Shown here one piece after another: positions 53,313 to 63,129 of a stretch of 64,000 nt of DNA; the stretch's first letter is position 1, and the number at the start of each line of letters is the position of its first letter. The notes under the pieces are model-generated. The model saw only the letters and a list, made by a program, of their open reading frames with translations, was not told the origin of the DNA and did no database searches. Source of the stretch: Symbiodinium natans (taxonomy: Eukaryota > Sar > Dinophyceae > Suessiales > Symbiodiniaceae). The position numbers were made by a program, and so were the translations under genes. The stretch is taken from contig CAJNDS010000471.1 in assembly GCA_905221605.1 (NCBI GenBank), positions 1-64,000 of the forward strand, in the 5' to 3' direction.

Positions 53313-53464
53313 TCAAAGATTGGCTCGCTGGTCTTAGCATCGCACATCCACCTCTTCTGAACACCGACCAACAAAGTGAAGCTGCCTGCACGCATGCGAG
53401 CTGATCTCGGTGTCTCATTACAGCCGTTCAAGATCACATTTGTGATGGGTCGTGGTTGTGCCAT
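53298..53464 (-). CDS. Candidate exon, unknown product
   Basis: The minus frame reads NVILNGCNETPRSARMRAGS, FTLLVGVQKRWMCDAKTSEP and IFEWFML. Strand/helix alternation looks genuine. It leads into 53019-53312 after a frame change near 53310-53325. Confidence 0.45.
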
Positions 53465-54389
53465 GTGTGTTACCCACCCACGCGCTCATGCCAAGGATGA
53501 AGCCACACAAGCAAATGCTACGTGCAACATGGCCTGGTGCCCGCTCTACCGTTCATCGAAAAGGTACAAGAATCGGAGCAAATTTTACCGAATGTTTGCG
53601 GTGGCTTCTCGTGTGTGAGGGTTGGGGGCCTAGGGGTGTCGTGGAGGAGGGCTGGATGAGAGAGGGGGGTGGGGGGTTGGGTGGAGGGCGGGGCGCGGAC
53701 GGAGGTGACCGATTCAATGGCTCGTGATTTCCCGGTTCTTGGCTGGGCTGGCGGTCCAGTTTCGGCTGTTCGGCTCGCGACCTTTCTGAAGTTTTCTGAA
53801 GTGACGACAGTCACGAGATGTCGCGAGGATGGCGACCCCGACATTCACCATAATATTGCTTCTAAGCACGGACATGCACATTCCATGCACATTCCTTCTG
53901 ACAGAAGGTTCTACTGAGTCTACTGCTGCTTTCAGTTAGTCCACAAAATGGTCTTGCGCGTCACCTAGGCCAGTGTGGACTGCAGATGTAACTCGGGCCT
54001 GCCCGAGGCTCGCGGAGCCGTGCGGTCCTGAAACAACACACATGAACACACAAAAGCAGTCCCTCTCCCAATAGTCGAGGGAACGAAGGGAACACGCTCC
54101 TTGAGTTGAAGGCTGTCACCCAGTATCCAGAGTCCCTGCAGAAGTAAAAAGACATGAATTTATTGGCTTTGCTCGTATTCTGTTGCATTTCACACGCCCA
54201 AGGCCTTGAGTTTGGCTTCGGCCTTCATCTTCTCCAGCCCAGACCCATCAGCTCCGACCTTAAGCTCTACGTGCCACAGAATGCGCTGTCCATTCCCGAG
54301 CTATTTGAGCCTCTCTGACGCCCATCAAACGCGTGTGATCCAACGGAACTTCGCGGTGACGGTGCATGGCTGTACATACAAGCTTGAAA

Positions 54390-54861
54390 AACCATGTGCT
54401 CTTTATCCTTGTTGCACTTCAGAATGCGAGTGCCAACAACTTTCCAAAAAGCTGGGCTGTACGCCAACTCTGACACCAAGTTGAACCTCAGCACGAGAGG
54501 GGAAACGGCGAGCGCAAGAAGGGCCCAGAATCGGAATGCAAGTGGGTTGACGTCCATGGGGGGGTGGACCCCTGGACACTAAGGCGAGTCCAACATTGAT
54601 AGCCGCTGCAAGTTTGTGTGCCTTTGTGCGAGCCCTCCGTAAACACGGCATTCCCACCTGTAGCAGTTGTTCTTGCGCTGCAAGATTCGCTCCGACCTGG
54701 CATTGTTCATGGCGAAGGTGAAAATTGTTCAAGAAGTGCTCGTTGCGGCTGTTCTTCTCAAAAACCATGCCACAGGAGGGCTCAGACCACGTGCCGGCCA
54801 AATCGGTGGGGTCTGCCTTGCATCTTTGCACCGGCCATCCGCGCAAGATGACATGCAACAT
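54390..54861 (-). CDS. Candidate exons, unknown product
   Basis: Two minus stretches: 54680-54850 (KADPTDLAGTWSEPSCGMVF, EKNSRNEHFLNNFHLRHEQ) and about 54390-54520 (FNLVSELAYSPAFWKVVGTR, ILKCNKDKEHMVFQACMY). They lie in different frames separated by sequence without protein character, as expected for exons of one gene. Confidence 0.4.
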
Positions 54862-55043
54862 GATGAAAGGTGGATGAGGCTTTCGTGTTTAGCCGCACGA
54901 GCGCATGCGAAACGCTCTTCAAGCCATGATGGCCGATATCATGACATCTTAGCCCGATCTTCGACTCGACAGGGTCCGACCCAGGGGACTGAGTACACTA
55001 TCCCACACCGTGCCACTTGAACGAAACTACTGCTACTGCTGAC

Positions 55044-55403
55044 TCACCACACTGGTTCTTTCTGGCTACATATTCCGAACACAAAGGTACTCTCCGGAAT
55101 AAGCTTCTCCGCAGCAGCCCACAAGCTGAAGCGAAATGTGGACTGACTATGGTTCAGCATTCTCACCGACCTGGGCTGGTCTCTTAGTGTCCAGCAGTGA
55201 TCGGCAAGGAGCCAAAGATACGTGGACACGCTCATTTGCCGGTCACGATGGGCACGACCAGAGAAGCCGGCGTTGATGAATGTACGAGGCCAAGTCTTGC
55301 GACAGCGAGCATAGAATACATGGCAAAACGGCAATGATGCCAGTGTAGACCCCAAACAGGAGAGACCATGTGGAAACGCAAGAGCATTCCAAGGGTCCTC
55401 CAA
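55044..55403 (-). CDS. Candidate exon, unknown product
   Basis: The minus frame reads VFYARCRKTWPRTFINAGFS, GRAHRDRQMSVSTYLWLLAD, HCWTLRDQPRSVRMLNHSQS and FRFSLWAAAEKLIPESTFVF. Well-balanced composition with no stops for 120 codons. No domain assigned. Confidence 0.5.
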   Translation of the reverse strand: MEDPWNALAFPHGLSCLGSTLASLPFCHVFYARCRKTWPRTFINAGFSGRAHRDRQMSVSTYLWLLADHCWTLRDQPRSVRMLNHSQSTFRFSLWAAAEKLIPESTFVFGICSQKEPVW

Positions 55404-55636
55404 ACATACACCAAGAGCCCTCCGCGCACTCCAGACAACATTCCGGCACTCGGAGAATATCCTTCAAGAGAACTCCAACAGCATCCCAAGAGCTCGCTAC
55501 GCTTCGTCGTGGGACACGAAAGAGCGACTTGGAGCCACCGGAGCTCCAAAAGTTCTCCCTGTACTACCTTTGTACTACAAAAGACTGACTTTCGAGCCGC
55601 TCGAGCTCCGGACGTCCTCTGCGTGCTACCTTTGTA

Positions 55637-55957
55637 CTACAAAAGGTCGACTTTCAAGCCGCCGGAGCTGCTGCGAACCTCATTGGTGGCCCTTGCGGAA
55701 AGAACATACGAGGAGATTCTGATTATGAAGCCTAGACGATGCTCCCGGATGAGGTCGGGAGCTCCGTTGGACATCACCTGTGAGATATGCAGTGTCCCAG
55801 CCTCGTCAGGGTCCGCAGGCGTCAGCGCTTCTATGCACCGCAGCGCGTCGCGATGATGCTTGAACCGTACGTACCTGCCAAAGCAGCTCCACACGTCTTT
55901 GGGATTACGATCACCCGGTCCAGACAAACAAAGAGACGACCTCGCAATTAGATGCAA
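55637..55957 (-). CDS. Candidate exon, unknown product
   Basis: The minus frame reads DRNPKDVWSCFGRYVRFKHH, RDALRCIEALTPADPDEAGT, LHISQVMSNGAPDLIREHRL and GFIIRISSYVLSARATNEV. Strongly protein-like. An upstream neighbour at 56.0-56.35 kb and a downstream neighbour at 55.0-55.4 kb are on the same strand. Confidence 0.5.
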   Translation of the reverse strand: MHLIARSSLCLSGPGDRNPKDVWSCFGRYVRFKHHRDALRCIEALTPADPDEAGTLHISQVMSNGAPDLIREHRLGFIIRISSYVLSARATNEVRSSSGGLKVDLL

Positions 55958-55959
55958 TT

Positions 55960-56350
55960 AGAGGAGTTTGAGGCTGAGCGCCTCGGGCCCACAGCGCTTG
56001 ACTTCAGTTTCCCTCCGGACCCTAGTTTTGCAAAAAAGAAGGCAAATGAAGGCAAATGAAGGCAAGATTGGCCGGTCAGTACGAGGGCGCCCTTCATTGG
56101 TGGGCTCGATGGCGAAGGCATCCAAGATAAGGTGCAAATCATCAACTTCTCCGAAGCCCTCGCAGGCAGGTCCATGACAAACGCAAGTTCTTTGTAAGCC
56201 ATGGCATGGAAAAAGTTTTTTCGTGCCTCGAAATACTCCTGCAGCTGCTGACGCGTCATGTCATGCCTGTGAAAGCGCTCTTGCGCAACATGCTGCAAGA
56301 GAACACGGCCAGGCATGGCAACGACCCTGTCCCCAACTTGCAACCCCACG
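55960..56350 (-). CDS. Candidate exon with an apparent frame break, unknown product
   Basis: The minus frame reads VGDRVVAMPGRVLLQHVAQE, RFHRHDMTRQQLQEYFEARK and NFFHAMAYKELAFVMDLP down to about 56163. It then loses protein character, while the next frame continues EGFGEVDDLHLILDAFAIEP. The switch needs a single missing base between CCTGC and GAGGGC, or a very short intron. Upstream GGGTTGCAAG could be an acceptor. Confidence 0.5.
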
Positions 56351-56460
56351 ATTGAGAAGACAAAAAACTTCATCCAAGGCCTTGCGTTAAATAAACTTGT
56401 AGCAGCAATTTTGCTTATGAGAAGCAATGTAGCTGCTTTACCTGTTCAGAGGTCTGCTTT

Positions 56461-56612
56461 TCCTACGCAGAGTGCTCTGCAGCTTGCCATTGCCATGCAC
56501 AACATACCCCACAGCGCAGGTGCATTCCCGGACAGAATGGCAACTCGCTTTCACAATGCGGCAGGCAAGGTTCATGAACGACTCTTCAGCAATTACTTGC
56601 TTGTAACATAGG
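56461..56612 (-). CDS. Candidate exon, Cys-containing, unknown product
   Basis: The minus frame reads YKQVIAEESFMNLACRIVKA, SCHSVRECTCAVGYVVHGNG and KLQSTLRRKS. It is the most upstream member of the minus-strand exon series ending near 52.2 kb. Confidence 0.45.
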
Positions 56613-57369
56613 CCGCGTGTCTTTTGAAATGTGTCGCTCGGCTTGTTCTGTTTTCAAAGGTTCGGCTTGGGTCTCCTCTCGTCGCACTCCAGTCTAGGCG
56701 CGGGCCTACCTGGAGACTTTGGGAGCGGCCGTTTTCCCAGGAAAAACCCTGTTTTATGCAGTGCCATTCTGGCCGAGCCCCCCGTGCACATTGTCTCGCT
56801 TTTTCATCGTGAAAAACAAGGTTTTTGCGTTGCACGACACAAGAAATCGCGTTCTGGCCTAAGCAAGCAGCACCTGAATTAGCGCTCCCACCCAGGTCGT
56901 TTGCACATTTTGCCACGTGTTGGCAACGACGCCCAGAACCGTCCTGGCTTCTGGGACCGATCGTGCACGTCGTCATGGTTGGGTTGAGAGTCTCGGGGGT
57001 GCAAACTTGAAGGCGTTAGGAACAGGGGATGTTCGAATTGGCAGTTTGGTTCTTTCCTCCCTTCCTTCTTTATTTCGTGGGGCGAAGGGGGAAACCCTAG
57101 AAGAGCCAGTGCGTAATGTTCTTTCAGCTTTGTTCTTTGCTGTTTATCTCTTCTATTGTTTTCCTCTCTCGCTTTCTCTCTCTTTCTTCTCTCGCTCTCG
57201 CTTGCTCGGTCGTGTCCGCTCGTGAGCACAGCTGCCATCATGCTCCACTTCCGTCGCGCCTCCTACTCATTCTAAACATCCACCAGACATCCAAATTCAA
57301 ATCCAGCAAGCAGCAGGAAAACACTGAAAGATGCAGAAAGGGTCACAAAGACCTCGGAAGCGACCTTAA

Positions 57370-57600
57370 TCAAGTAAGAGTCCGGCAGTGGCAAGTTCCG
57401 AACCTGCCGCCCAGCATAATGGTTTTGCGTGGTTTTGCGGGGCTCATGTCTTGAGTCAGGTACATACAGCTCGCGGTCTTCAGGTCCGGGCGCCACCTGC
57501 CCACTGAGCCAAGACATGCCAAGGCATAGCCACTCCAGCAGTACAAATAGTACAGCGAGCGCCGGTCCTCTGACGGTCTTCGGCTCAAAGCCAACTGGTC
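57370..57600 (-). CDS. Candidate exon, unknown product
   Basis: The minus frame reads RRSLYYLYCWSGYALACLGS then VGRWRPDLKTASCMYLTQDM. Aromatic-rich and protein-like, no domain recognised. Confidence 0.35.
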   Translation of the reverse strand, partial: DQLALSRRPSEDRRSLYYLYCWSGYALACLGSVGRWRPDLKTASCMYLTQDMSPAKPRKTIMLGGRFGTCHCRTLT

Positions 57601-57713
57601 AACAAAAATGCTGACCTGGAAGCTCCCATCCTGGCAGGTCGCGCCAGAAACCCAAACCCCTGCATCGCACCAATGCGTAACAACTCAGTAAACCTGGCGG
57701 CATGCACATGAGA

Positions 57714-57914
57714 CTACGGTCGCAATCTCTTTTCTAGGTTGGGGAACATGGCCGGGGGCGTCGCCGACCAGGAATTGCTGTGCCATCGATGGCAAGCCAC
57801 AATGCACTCCTTGCAAGCCGTGGGATATGCCGATTCAAGTGCCCGGACTGTCCAAGTACGTCGGACCTCAACGAGATCACCATCACCAACCTTCGTCTGG
57901 TGCAAATTTGTCAC
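57714..57914 (-). CDS. Candidate exon, unknown product
   Basis: The minus frame reads GDLVEVRRTWTVRALESAYP then TACKECIVACHRWHSNSWSA. The Cys/His spacing is suggestive of metal binding but matches no family I know. Confidence 0.3.
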   Translation of the reverse strand: MTNLHQTKVGDGDLVEVRRTWTVRALESAYPTACKECIVACHRWHSNSWSATPPAMFPNLEKRLRP

Positions 57915-58078
57915 AGCCTGGTGTGCGGCGATACATGTTTATCATGCTTCGCGCCACCGCCATTGCAGGCCAACGCGAAAACACTGCTCAGCTCTTTCGA
58001 AATCTGAATCTTTTTTTTCAGATGTGAGTTACAAATCTTGGCATCAGGCCTTGTCCATGGCTTGATTGTTCCGTAGCT

Positions 58079-58291
58079 TCACATACGCAAGCCGCCCGGA
58101 GGAACGCACCTCGCGGCAACGAACGCCGCTTTTGGGGGCTTGCCCATGTCAGACTTGGCAGTGGTCCACAAGCTGTTCGTGCGATTGCAGCAACACCCGA
58201 GTATACTCATCTCAATCAGCATCTTCCGCTCATGAGGGCTCACATGTTTAGCAACGGACTGGAACAGAGTCACCTCTAGACATGCCCACAC
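58079..58291 (-). CDS. Candidate exon, unknown product
   Basis: The minus frame reads LFQSVAKHVSPHERKMLIEM, SILGCCCNRTNSLWTTAKSD and MGKPPKAAFVAARCVPPGG. Protein-like throughout; stop at 58079. Confidence 0.4.
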   Translation of the reverse strand: MWACLEVTLFQSVAKHVSPHERKMLIEMSILGCCCNRTNSLWTTAKSDMGKPPKAAFVAARCVPPGGLRM

Positions 58292-58724
58292 AGTTACATT
58301 GGAAGAGGTTGTTCGAGGCCGATACTAAGCAAAGCAAAAAGATACAAAACAGTTGCATATGGTTGCACACTGCTCACAACGTTTCACAATGTTTCACAGC
58401 TTTCGGCAGTGGTCACAAGGGGAGACTTAGCCTCTCGTGACTGTCGATCTGTTCGTGCTTTGTGATCTTGGTAAGCTAGGCTTAGAACACAAACGTGTCA
58501 GCCTGTAGGGCCTTCTAAAGACATTTGATCTCCTGAGCCAAGCAGGCATTCATATGAGAGATGCCATACCTAAGCCGGCCTCGCCCGACACGCTGGCTGG
58601 AAGAGCATCCTTTTCCTGACACTGTTGGGGGGATCTGACCATATCTCGCACTGCATGACACCGCCGAGCATGCAACCGTCGCTAACTAGCGCGCAAAGCT
58701 GGACGAAGGTATCTTTGCCGAACT

Positions 58725-58967
58725 TCAATGGGTCAAGTGTCTCAGTAGTCTCATGGGCTCATTGATTATTGTTTGTCGAACTGAGTGACGACCTAGCACT
58801 CCGGTCCCTACGGGGCGACTTCCTGTGCTCTTGTCCTCATCCTCGATGAAGACAGACGAGAGGCCGCCAAATGGAGCAAACACAAATCTGCACACAGGAC
58901 TGCAAAAGGTGGAGCGACAGAGATCGAGTGCTAAAATCGCAGCAGGCTTCACTGTCGCAGTAAGCAA
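58725..58967 (-). CDS. Candidate exon, unknown product
   Basis: The minus frame reads VKPAAILALDLCRSTFCSPV, CRFVFAPFGGLSSVFIEDED and VLGRHSVRQTIINEPMRLLR. Hydrophobic strands then acidic linker; no family recognised. Confidence 0.4.
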   Translation of the reverse strand: MLTATVKPAAILALDLCRSTFCSPVCRFVFAPFGGLSSVFIEDEDKSTGSRPVGTGVLGRHSVRQTIINEPMRLLRHLTH

Positions 58968-59194
58968 TGAATGCTGCCGCCTTGTGAGAACGATGCAGCT
59001 GATGCGTATCTCTTAACAGTGAAAGCTGGCAGTTTCTGCCATGTCTTTGTACACCCGGTCAGCCGGTACCTGGAACCATTGGCCTTTTGCACATATTGTC
59101 ATATTATCTTGTTTCGGACACGTCGAATTACACATGGAGGCACTTAGTGGCTTAGTGTTCGAGATGGTTCAAGGAGCCGATGGCTTTCTTGGAT

Positions 59195-59415
59195 TCATTG
59201 AAGCAGCTGGCAGCTTGAAAGCCTGGTCAATCCGGCGCATCCCGTCTGTGAGGTCTCTGTGGCAGCCGCACTCTCTGGTGAGGCCAGCACCAGCATCGAA
59301 GCCGCTTCCACCCACACTCCTCGCATGTGAGCTGGGCATGCTGCGATGGTTCGAGCATGCTTGCGCTTTACGGTGGGTTGAGAGATCAACCTATGAGTCT
59401 CGTGGCCACCAGTGA
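59195..59415. other. Coding-like stretch, strand ambiguous
   Basis: The plus frame 59041-59415 (GLVFEMVQGADGFLGFIEAA) and the minus frame 59195-59389 (MRGVWVEAASMLVLASPESA) are both plausible. The surrounding candidates are minus. Confidence 0.25.
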
Positions 59416-59426
59416 AATCTTAACTT

Positions 59427-59600
59427 TCAAGTCCAAAACAACTCAGACTTGAAAGTGCATGAAGATCCGTGTAGAAAATACAGCCCATTGTACCCATCGT
59501 ACTTTACGTCTTTGGCATCTTCGGCATTTCGATGCAATAGAACTGTCAACTCAAGCAAATGTGTTTCTAACCTTACCATTAGCCTGAACTTAACACGTGT
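59427..59600 (-). CDS. Candidate exon, unknown product
   Basis: The minus frame reads FRLMVRLETHLLELTVLLHR, NAEDAKDVKYDGYNGLYFLH and SCTFKSELFWT, ending at a stop at 59427. Protein-like; no domain recognised. Confidence 0.4.
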   Translation of the reverse strand, partial: TRVKFRLMVRLETHLLELTVLLHRNAEDAKDVKYDGYNGLYFLHGSSCTFKSELFWT

Positions 59601-59859
59601 GTAGGGCAGACGCTCTCTTTTTTCCGCGTTATGCGTCTGGTGGAAAAGTAAAGGAAAAGGCAAAACGAGTCTTTCGCTGAGGCAGCAAATTGCAGCAGGC
59701 TTGGCTGCCTTTCGGCGCGCAAAACGGCAAGCTTGAGCTTAGAGCTTCCGCGAGTTAGAAGGCAAAGGCAGAAAAACACGCAGGAAAGAGAAACCTGAAG
59801 TTGTGCTCGGGAGCAGGGGAGTAGCTCGACGTCGTGTACGAGGCAAGTGAAGTCAAACA

Positions 59860-60590
59860 TCCCGCGTAAGTCGCATCACCCCAGTAGCCCCCAAGTGGCC
59901 ACCTCGGGATCCGCATCCCAACGGTGACCCCCAATCAAAAACAATCAAAACCCAACCATCGTACGCGGCCATTCCGCGATGCTCTGCCGGTGCTGCCGCG
60001 ATGCGATCACACAACAAGAAAAAAACACGCACGCCAGACCACGTCTCTTGACGAGCATCTCCACAGAAACTGGCAGAAACGGCGGTGACCCTCGAACTCG
60101 AACTCGAACTCGAACTGCCCTGCGCCTGATCGGATAGCTGAATACATTTGGTCTTGAAACGCCCCTGCCCCCCTCCCTGGGGTAAGCTCGGCGGGAAAGC
60201 TTGGATTTTGGATTTTGTTGATTTGGGATTCTTCGACTTTTCACCGTCGAGATTAGTCCCAATGCATTCCTAGTAAACGAACAAATTTAGGTTGGTTTCG
60301 AAGTTTGCTTTTTTCATTGCTACATCTGCGTTTATTTGCAATCCCAGGCAACACTAGATGCCAAAAATGCAACAGCCAAACCTCACGTGAGGATCTCCAG
60401 AACAATTGGGATGTTTTGGAAATGTGGGTTTGCGAATTTCTGGGTTTTGGAATCTTTTTATTGGAGAATGGGTATCGCCTATGGCCTTCCTTCAAAACCA
60501 AACAATCAAAAGGACTGCCTTCAGCATCCCCACCCCCGCCTCAAATTGGGTAGCTTCTCTCAATTATTATCAGAGAGACCTCCCCCGCAC
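59860..60590. other. Unassigned sequence
   Basis: Includes a short GAACTC repeat (60091-60114) and AT-rich sequence with no supported gene. Confidence 0.35.
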
Positions 60591-60595
60591 CCGTA

Positions 60596-60908
60596 ATGCA
60601 GCCATCCAAGGATCCAGATCTTGCTGACCTGACTGGCTTTGGAAATTTGCAATTATTTTGCCCTCCGGAAGAAGCGAAAGAAAGTCCTGGTCAAGGATGG
60701 CTCGACCCTCCGATCAAAGGGCTCGCGCCGCTTGAACGCCACAAGCAACAAGGAGAAACAAAGCGAGAAGCGACGATACGAGCAAATGCCAAGGCAAAAA
60801 AAAACAAACCAAAAGAAAAGGAAAAACGGAGAGCAAGAAGCCGAAGACCGTGAATGGCAAGAAGCGACAAGCAAAAAAAGCAAAAAGAAAAACAAGCAAC
60901 CACGATAA
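60596..60908 (+). CDS. Possible Lys/Arg/Glu-rich coding stretch
   Basis: Two overlapping plus frames are Lys-rich (for example KKTNQKKRKNGEQEAEDREW). Low-complexity A/G-rich DNA gives the same result by chance, so support is weak. Confidence 0.15.
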
Positions 60909-61004
60909 GCGATTAGCAAGAAGCCAATGCCGACTACAAGACAGTCAAAGAAAAAAGCATAAGCAAGGAAATTAATTTACTTCGAACACCCCACCCTCTC
61001 TCGG

Positions 61005-61465
61005 TAGAGATACTCTGCTCCAGGGACACTCTGGGGCTGGGCACTCCGGGGACACTCTGAGGTTGGGCAGGAGACTGTGAGTTTGGGTACTCCAGAAAGA
61101 CTCTGGGGCTGGCCCAGGGAGACTCTGAGGATTTGGGCAATTCAGGAGACTCTGAACCGGGGCACTCGGGGACATTCTGGGGTTTGGGGTTGGGCACTCC
61201 AGACAGACACTCTGGGGTTGGGCACGAGACTGTGAGTTTGGGCACTCCAGGCAGACTCTAGGGTTGGGCACTCCAGAAAGAAACTCTGGGGTTGGGCACT
61301 GAAGGAAGACTCTGGGGCTGGGCACTCCGGGGACACTCTGGGGTTGGGCACTCCAGGGAGACTCTGGGGTTGCGCACTTCCGGGAAACTCTGGCGTTGGG
61401 CACTCCAGGGACACTCTAGAGTTGGGCACTCCAGAGACACTTTGGGCTTGGGCACTCCAGGGATG
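61005..61465. repeat. 26-bp minisatellite, ~17 copies
   Basis: GGGCACTCCAGGGAGACTCT plus GGGGTT recurs with a 26-bp step (counted at 61323, 61349, 61375 and 61401). The minus frames give CPTPES/SAQPQS repeats in all phases because 26 is not a multiple of 3; I do not call a gene. Confidence 0.92.
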
Positions 61466-62300
61466 AGCGAGGAGTAGACCGGGCGAGGAGAAGAGTTCCG
61501 GGCGAGGAGAAGAAGTTTAACATCTAACAACCCCACACCGAGGGTGGGGGGGAAAAAAGGAAAGCAAGGAATCAAAGGGGCGGAGATAGGAGACAAACAC
61601 AAACAAAAAGAGAACAACCTCGGAACGGCAGGACAAGATTGGAGGGGAGGCAAGAAAAGCCCACACCCCAGAAAATGGGATATCATGTGTACATGTTTGT
61701 ATACACCCCAGAATATGGCAATCATATACACATACCAGTACATATAAACATATGTGCATATGTATACGTATTCTGTGTGTCAACATCGGAATATGTCGCG
61801 GTGTCGGTGTCCCGCCCCCCGCCTCTGCTACATACGTTTGTCGCCCCGCATTGCGTCACACGTATGTCGCGGGCTTGTCGCGGGCTCCCAATGTCACAGG
61901 ATAGTGCGAGGACGGAGGTTTGTCGCGCGGAGGCTTGTCGCAAGAAGAACGGCCTGTTACAGACCCTATGTCGCAAAACGACGCCCGGGACCTGTTACGC
62001 ACATTGGTCTTTTTGACTCGCAGCTACGTATATAGTATACTTGAATATTTGCGCATGTAATCATAATATGCCATATTAAGGCAATGGAAGGAACACCGTT
62101 GTCACGGGCCCCCACCCCCACGGCTGGGCATAGTGGCTTGTGAAGCAGTAAACAAAAGCTTCTCGCAAGCAGAACAGTTTTGACACGATGCTTGTGCCTG
62201 TGGCAAGCCCATGTGCTTTTGGTCTGCACCCGTCTTTCAGACAGAGAGAAAGAGGAGAGAAAGAAAGCAAGAAAGAAACAAATGCGCTAGTCAGCTAGTC
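61466..62300. other. Unassigned sequence with simple repeats
   Basis: ATACATAT-rich stretches at 61686-61770 and a TTGTCGCGGGCTTGTCGCGG-like repeat around 61864-61975 (TGTCGC recurs seven times). Confidence 0.45.
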
Positions 62301-62318
62301 AACACAACTTTCCGAGTG

Positions 62319-62603
62319 CTACCAGTACGAGCTACGAACCGATGCTGCAAAGACTTTAACACGGCCTGTCACTGAGTTGACCAAAGCATGGCACTTCCAA
62401 CAAGCATGGAGCATGGGGAACATTGGTCTCCGTGGCATCTTTGATGCCAGATGCTCCAAACCACCACAGCCCGCTAGCCTTAGTGGCAAACCGTGAAAGA
62501 GCACAGCGCCCAAGTGTTTTTCAACTGGGTGTTGTTTCGAATTTGCAACGTAGAACAACCCCCAACTAGCTAAGCTTGTGATTCGCCAGGTGCCGTACGC
62601 CAA
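62319..62603 (-). CDS. Candidate 3' exon, unknown product
   Basis: The minus frame reads SWGLFYVANSKQHPVEKHLG, AVLFHGLPLRLAGCGGLEHL and MLHACWKCHALVNSVTGRVK, ending at a stop at 62319. Protein-like; no domain recognised. Confidence 0.4.
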   Translation of the reverse strand: MAYGTWRITSLASWGLFYVANSKQHPVEKHLGAVLFHGLPLRLAGCGGLEHLASKMPRRPMFPMLHACWKCHALVNSVTGRVKVFAASVRSSYW

Positions 62604-62666
62604 TGGAAAGCACGAGGAAGACCGTGGCCTGACTTAAACACAAGATGTATCAGTGCGGCATACAAC

Positions 62667-62894
62667 TTACGAGGAAAAGCGAGAACCGATCAAGCTGCGC
62701 ATATCTGAGATGTAGTACCCATCCGCTCGTGGAATGTGTATCCATCGCACGAGGTCCATCCTCGTAAGAATAGCTGAACTTTCCGCTCTCATGTTGGATT
62801 CTAAAAGTGGGATCCGTGCAGATACAGGGAAGGCGCTCCGCAGGCTCGCAATGGCCTCCGTGCGGTTGACGAGCATAATATACTTGCTGCACAT
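62667..62894 (-). CDS. Candidate exon, unknown product
   Basis: The minus frame reads CSKYIMLVNRTEAIASLRSA, FPVSARIPLLESNMRAESSA and ILTRMDLVRWIHIPRADGYY. It is more protein-like than the overlapping frame 62650-62997. Probably the same gene as 62319-62603 and 62907-63122. Confidence 0.4.
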   Translation of the reverse strand: MCSKYIMLVNRTEAIASLRSAFPVSARIPLLESNMRAESSAILTRMDLVRWIHIPRADGYYISDMRSLIGSRFSS

Positions 62895-62906
62895 GCGACA
62901 GCTGCG

Positions 62907-63122
62907 TCACGTGCTGAGCCTCTGAGAACGCACGTCCAGCCTTGCAAGCGAATCTGGACAGAACGGATTGCAGTGTGTCCCACAATGTCCAACACACAGC
63001 TTGCAGAGCCGGTGCAAGACGAAATTCCCGGGGAGGCGTTCAAAAATCATGCTGATTCCCCTTCTAGCCCAGAGTTCCAAGCTTTTGGCATGCAACAGCC
63101 CCCGCACAGGCAACATGAGCAT
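62907..63122 (-). CDS. Candidate exon, Cys-rich end, unknown product
   Basis: The minus frame reads LHAKSLELWARRGISMIFER, LPGNFVLHRLCKLCVGHCGT and HCNPFCPDSLARLDVRSQRL. The C-x2-C-x3-C-x3-H-C-x3-C run may bind metal. No named family. Confidence 0.4.
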   Translation of the reverse strand: MLMLPVRGLLHAKSLELWARRGISMIFERLPGNFVLHRLCKLCVGHCGTHCNPFCPDSLARLDVRSQRLST

Positions 63123-63129
63123 TCAATCC

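Noticed and set aside
60972-61743. Minus frames with CPTPES/SAQPQS repeats
   Set aside because: A 26-bp minisatellite translated in rotating phase; not a conserved repeat protein.
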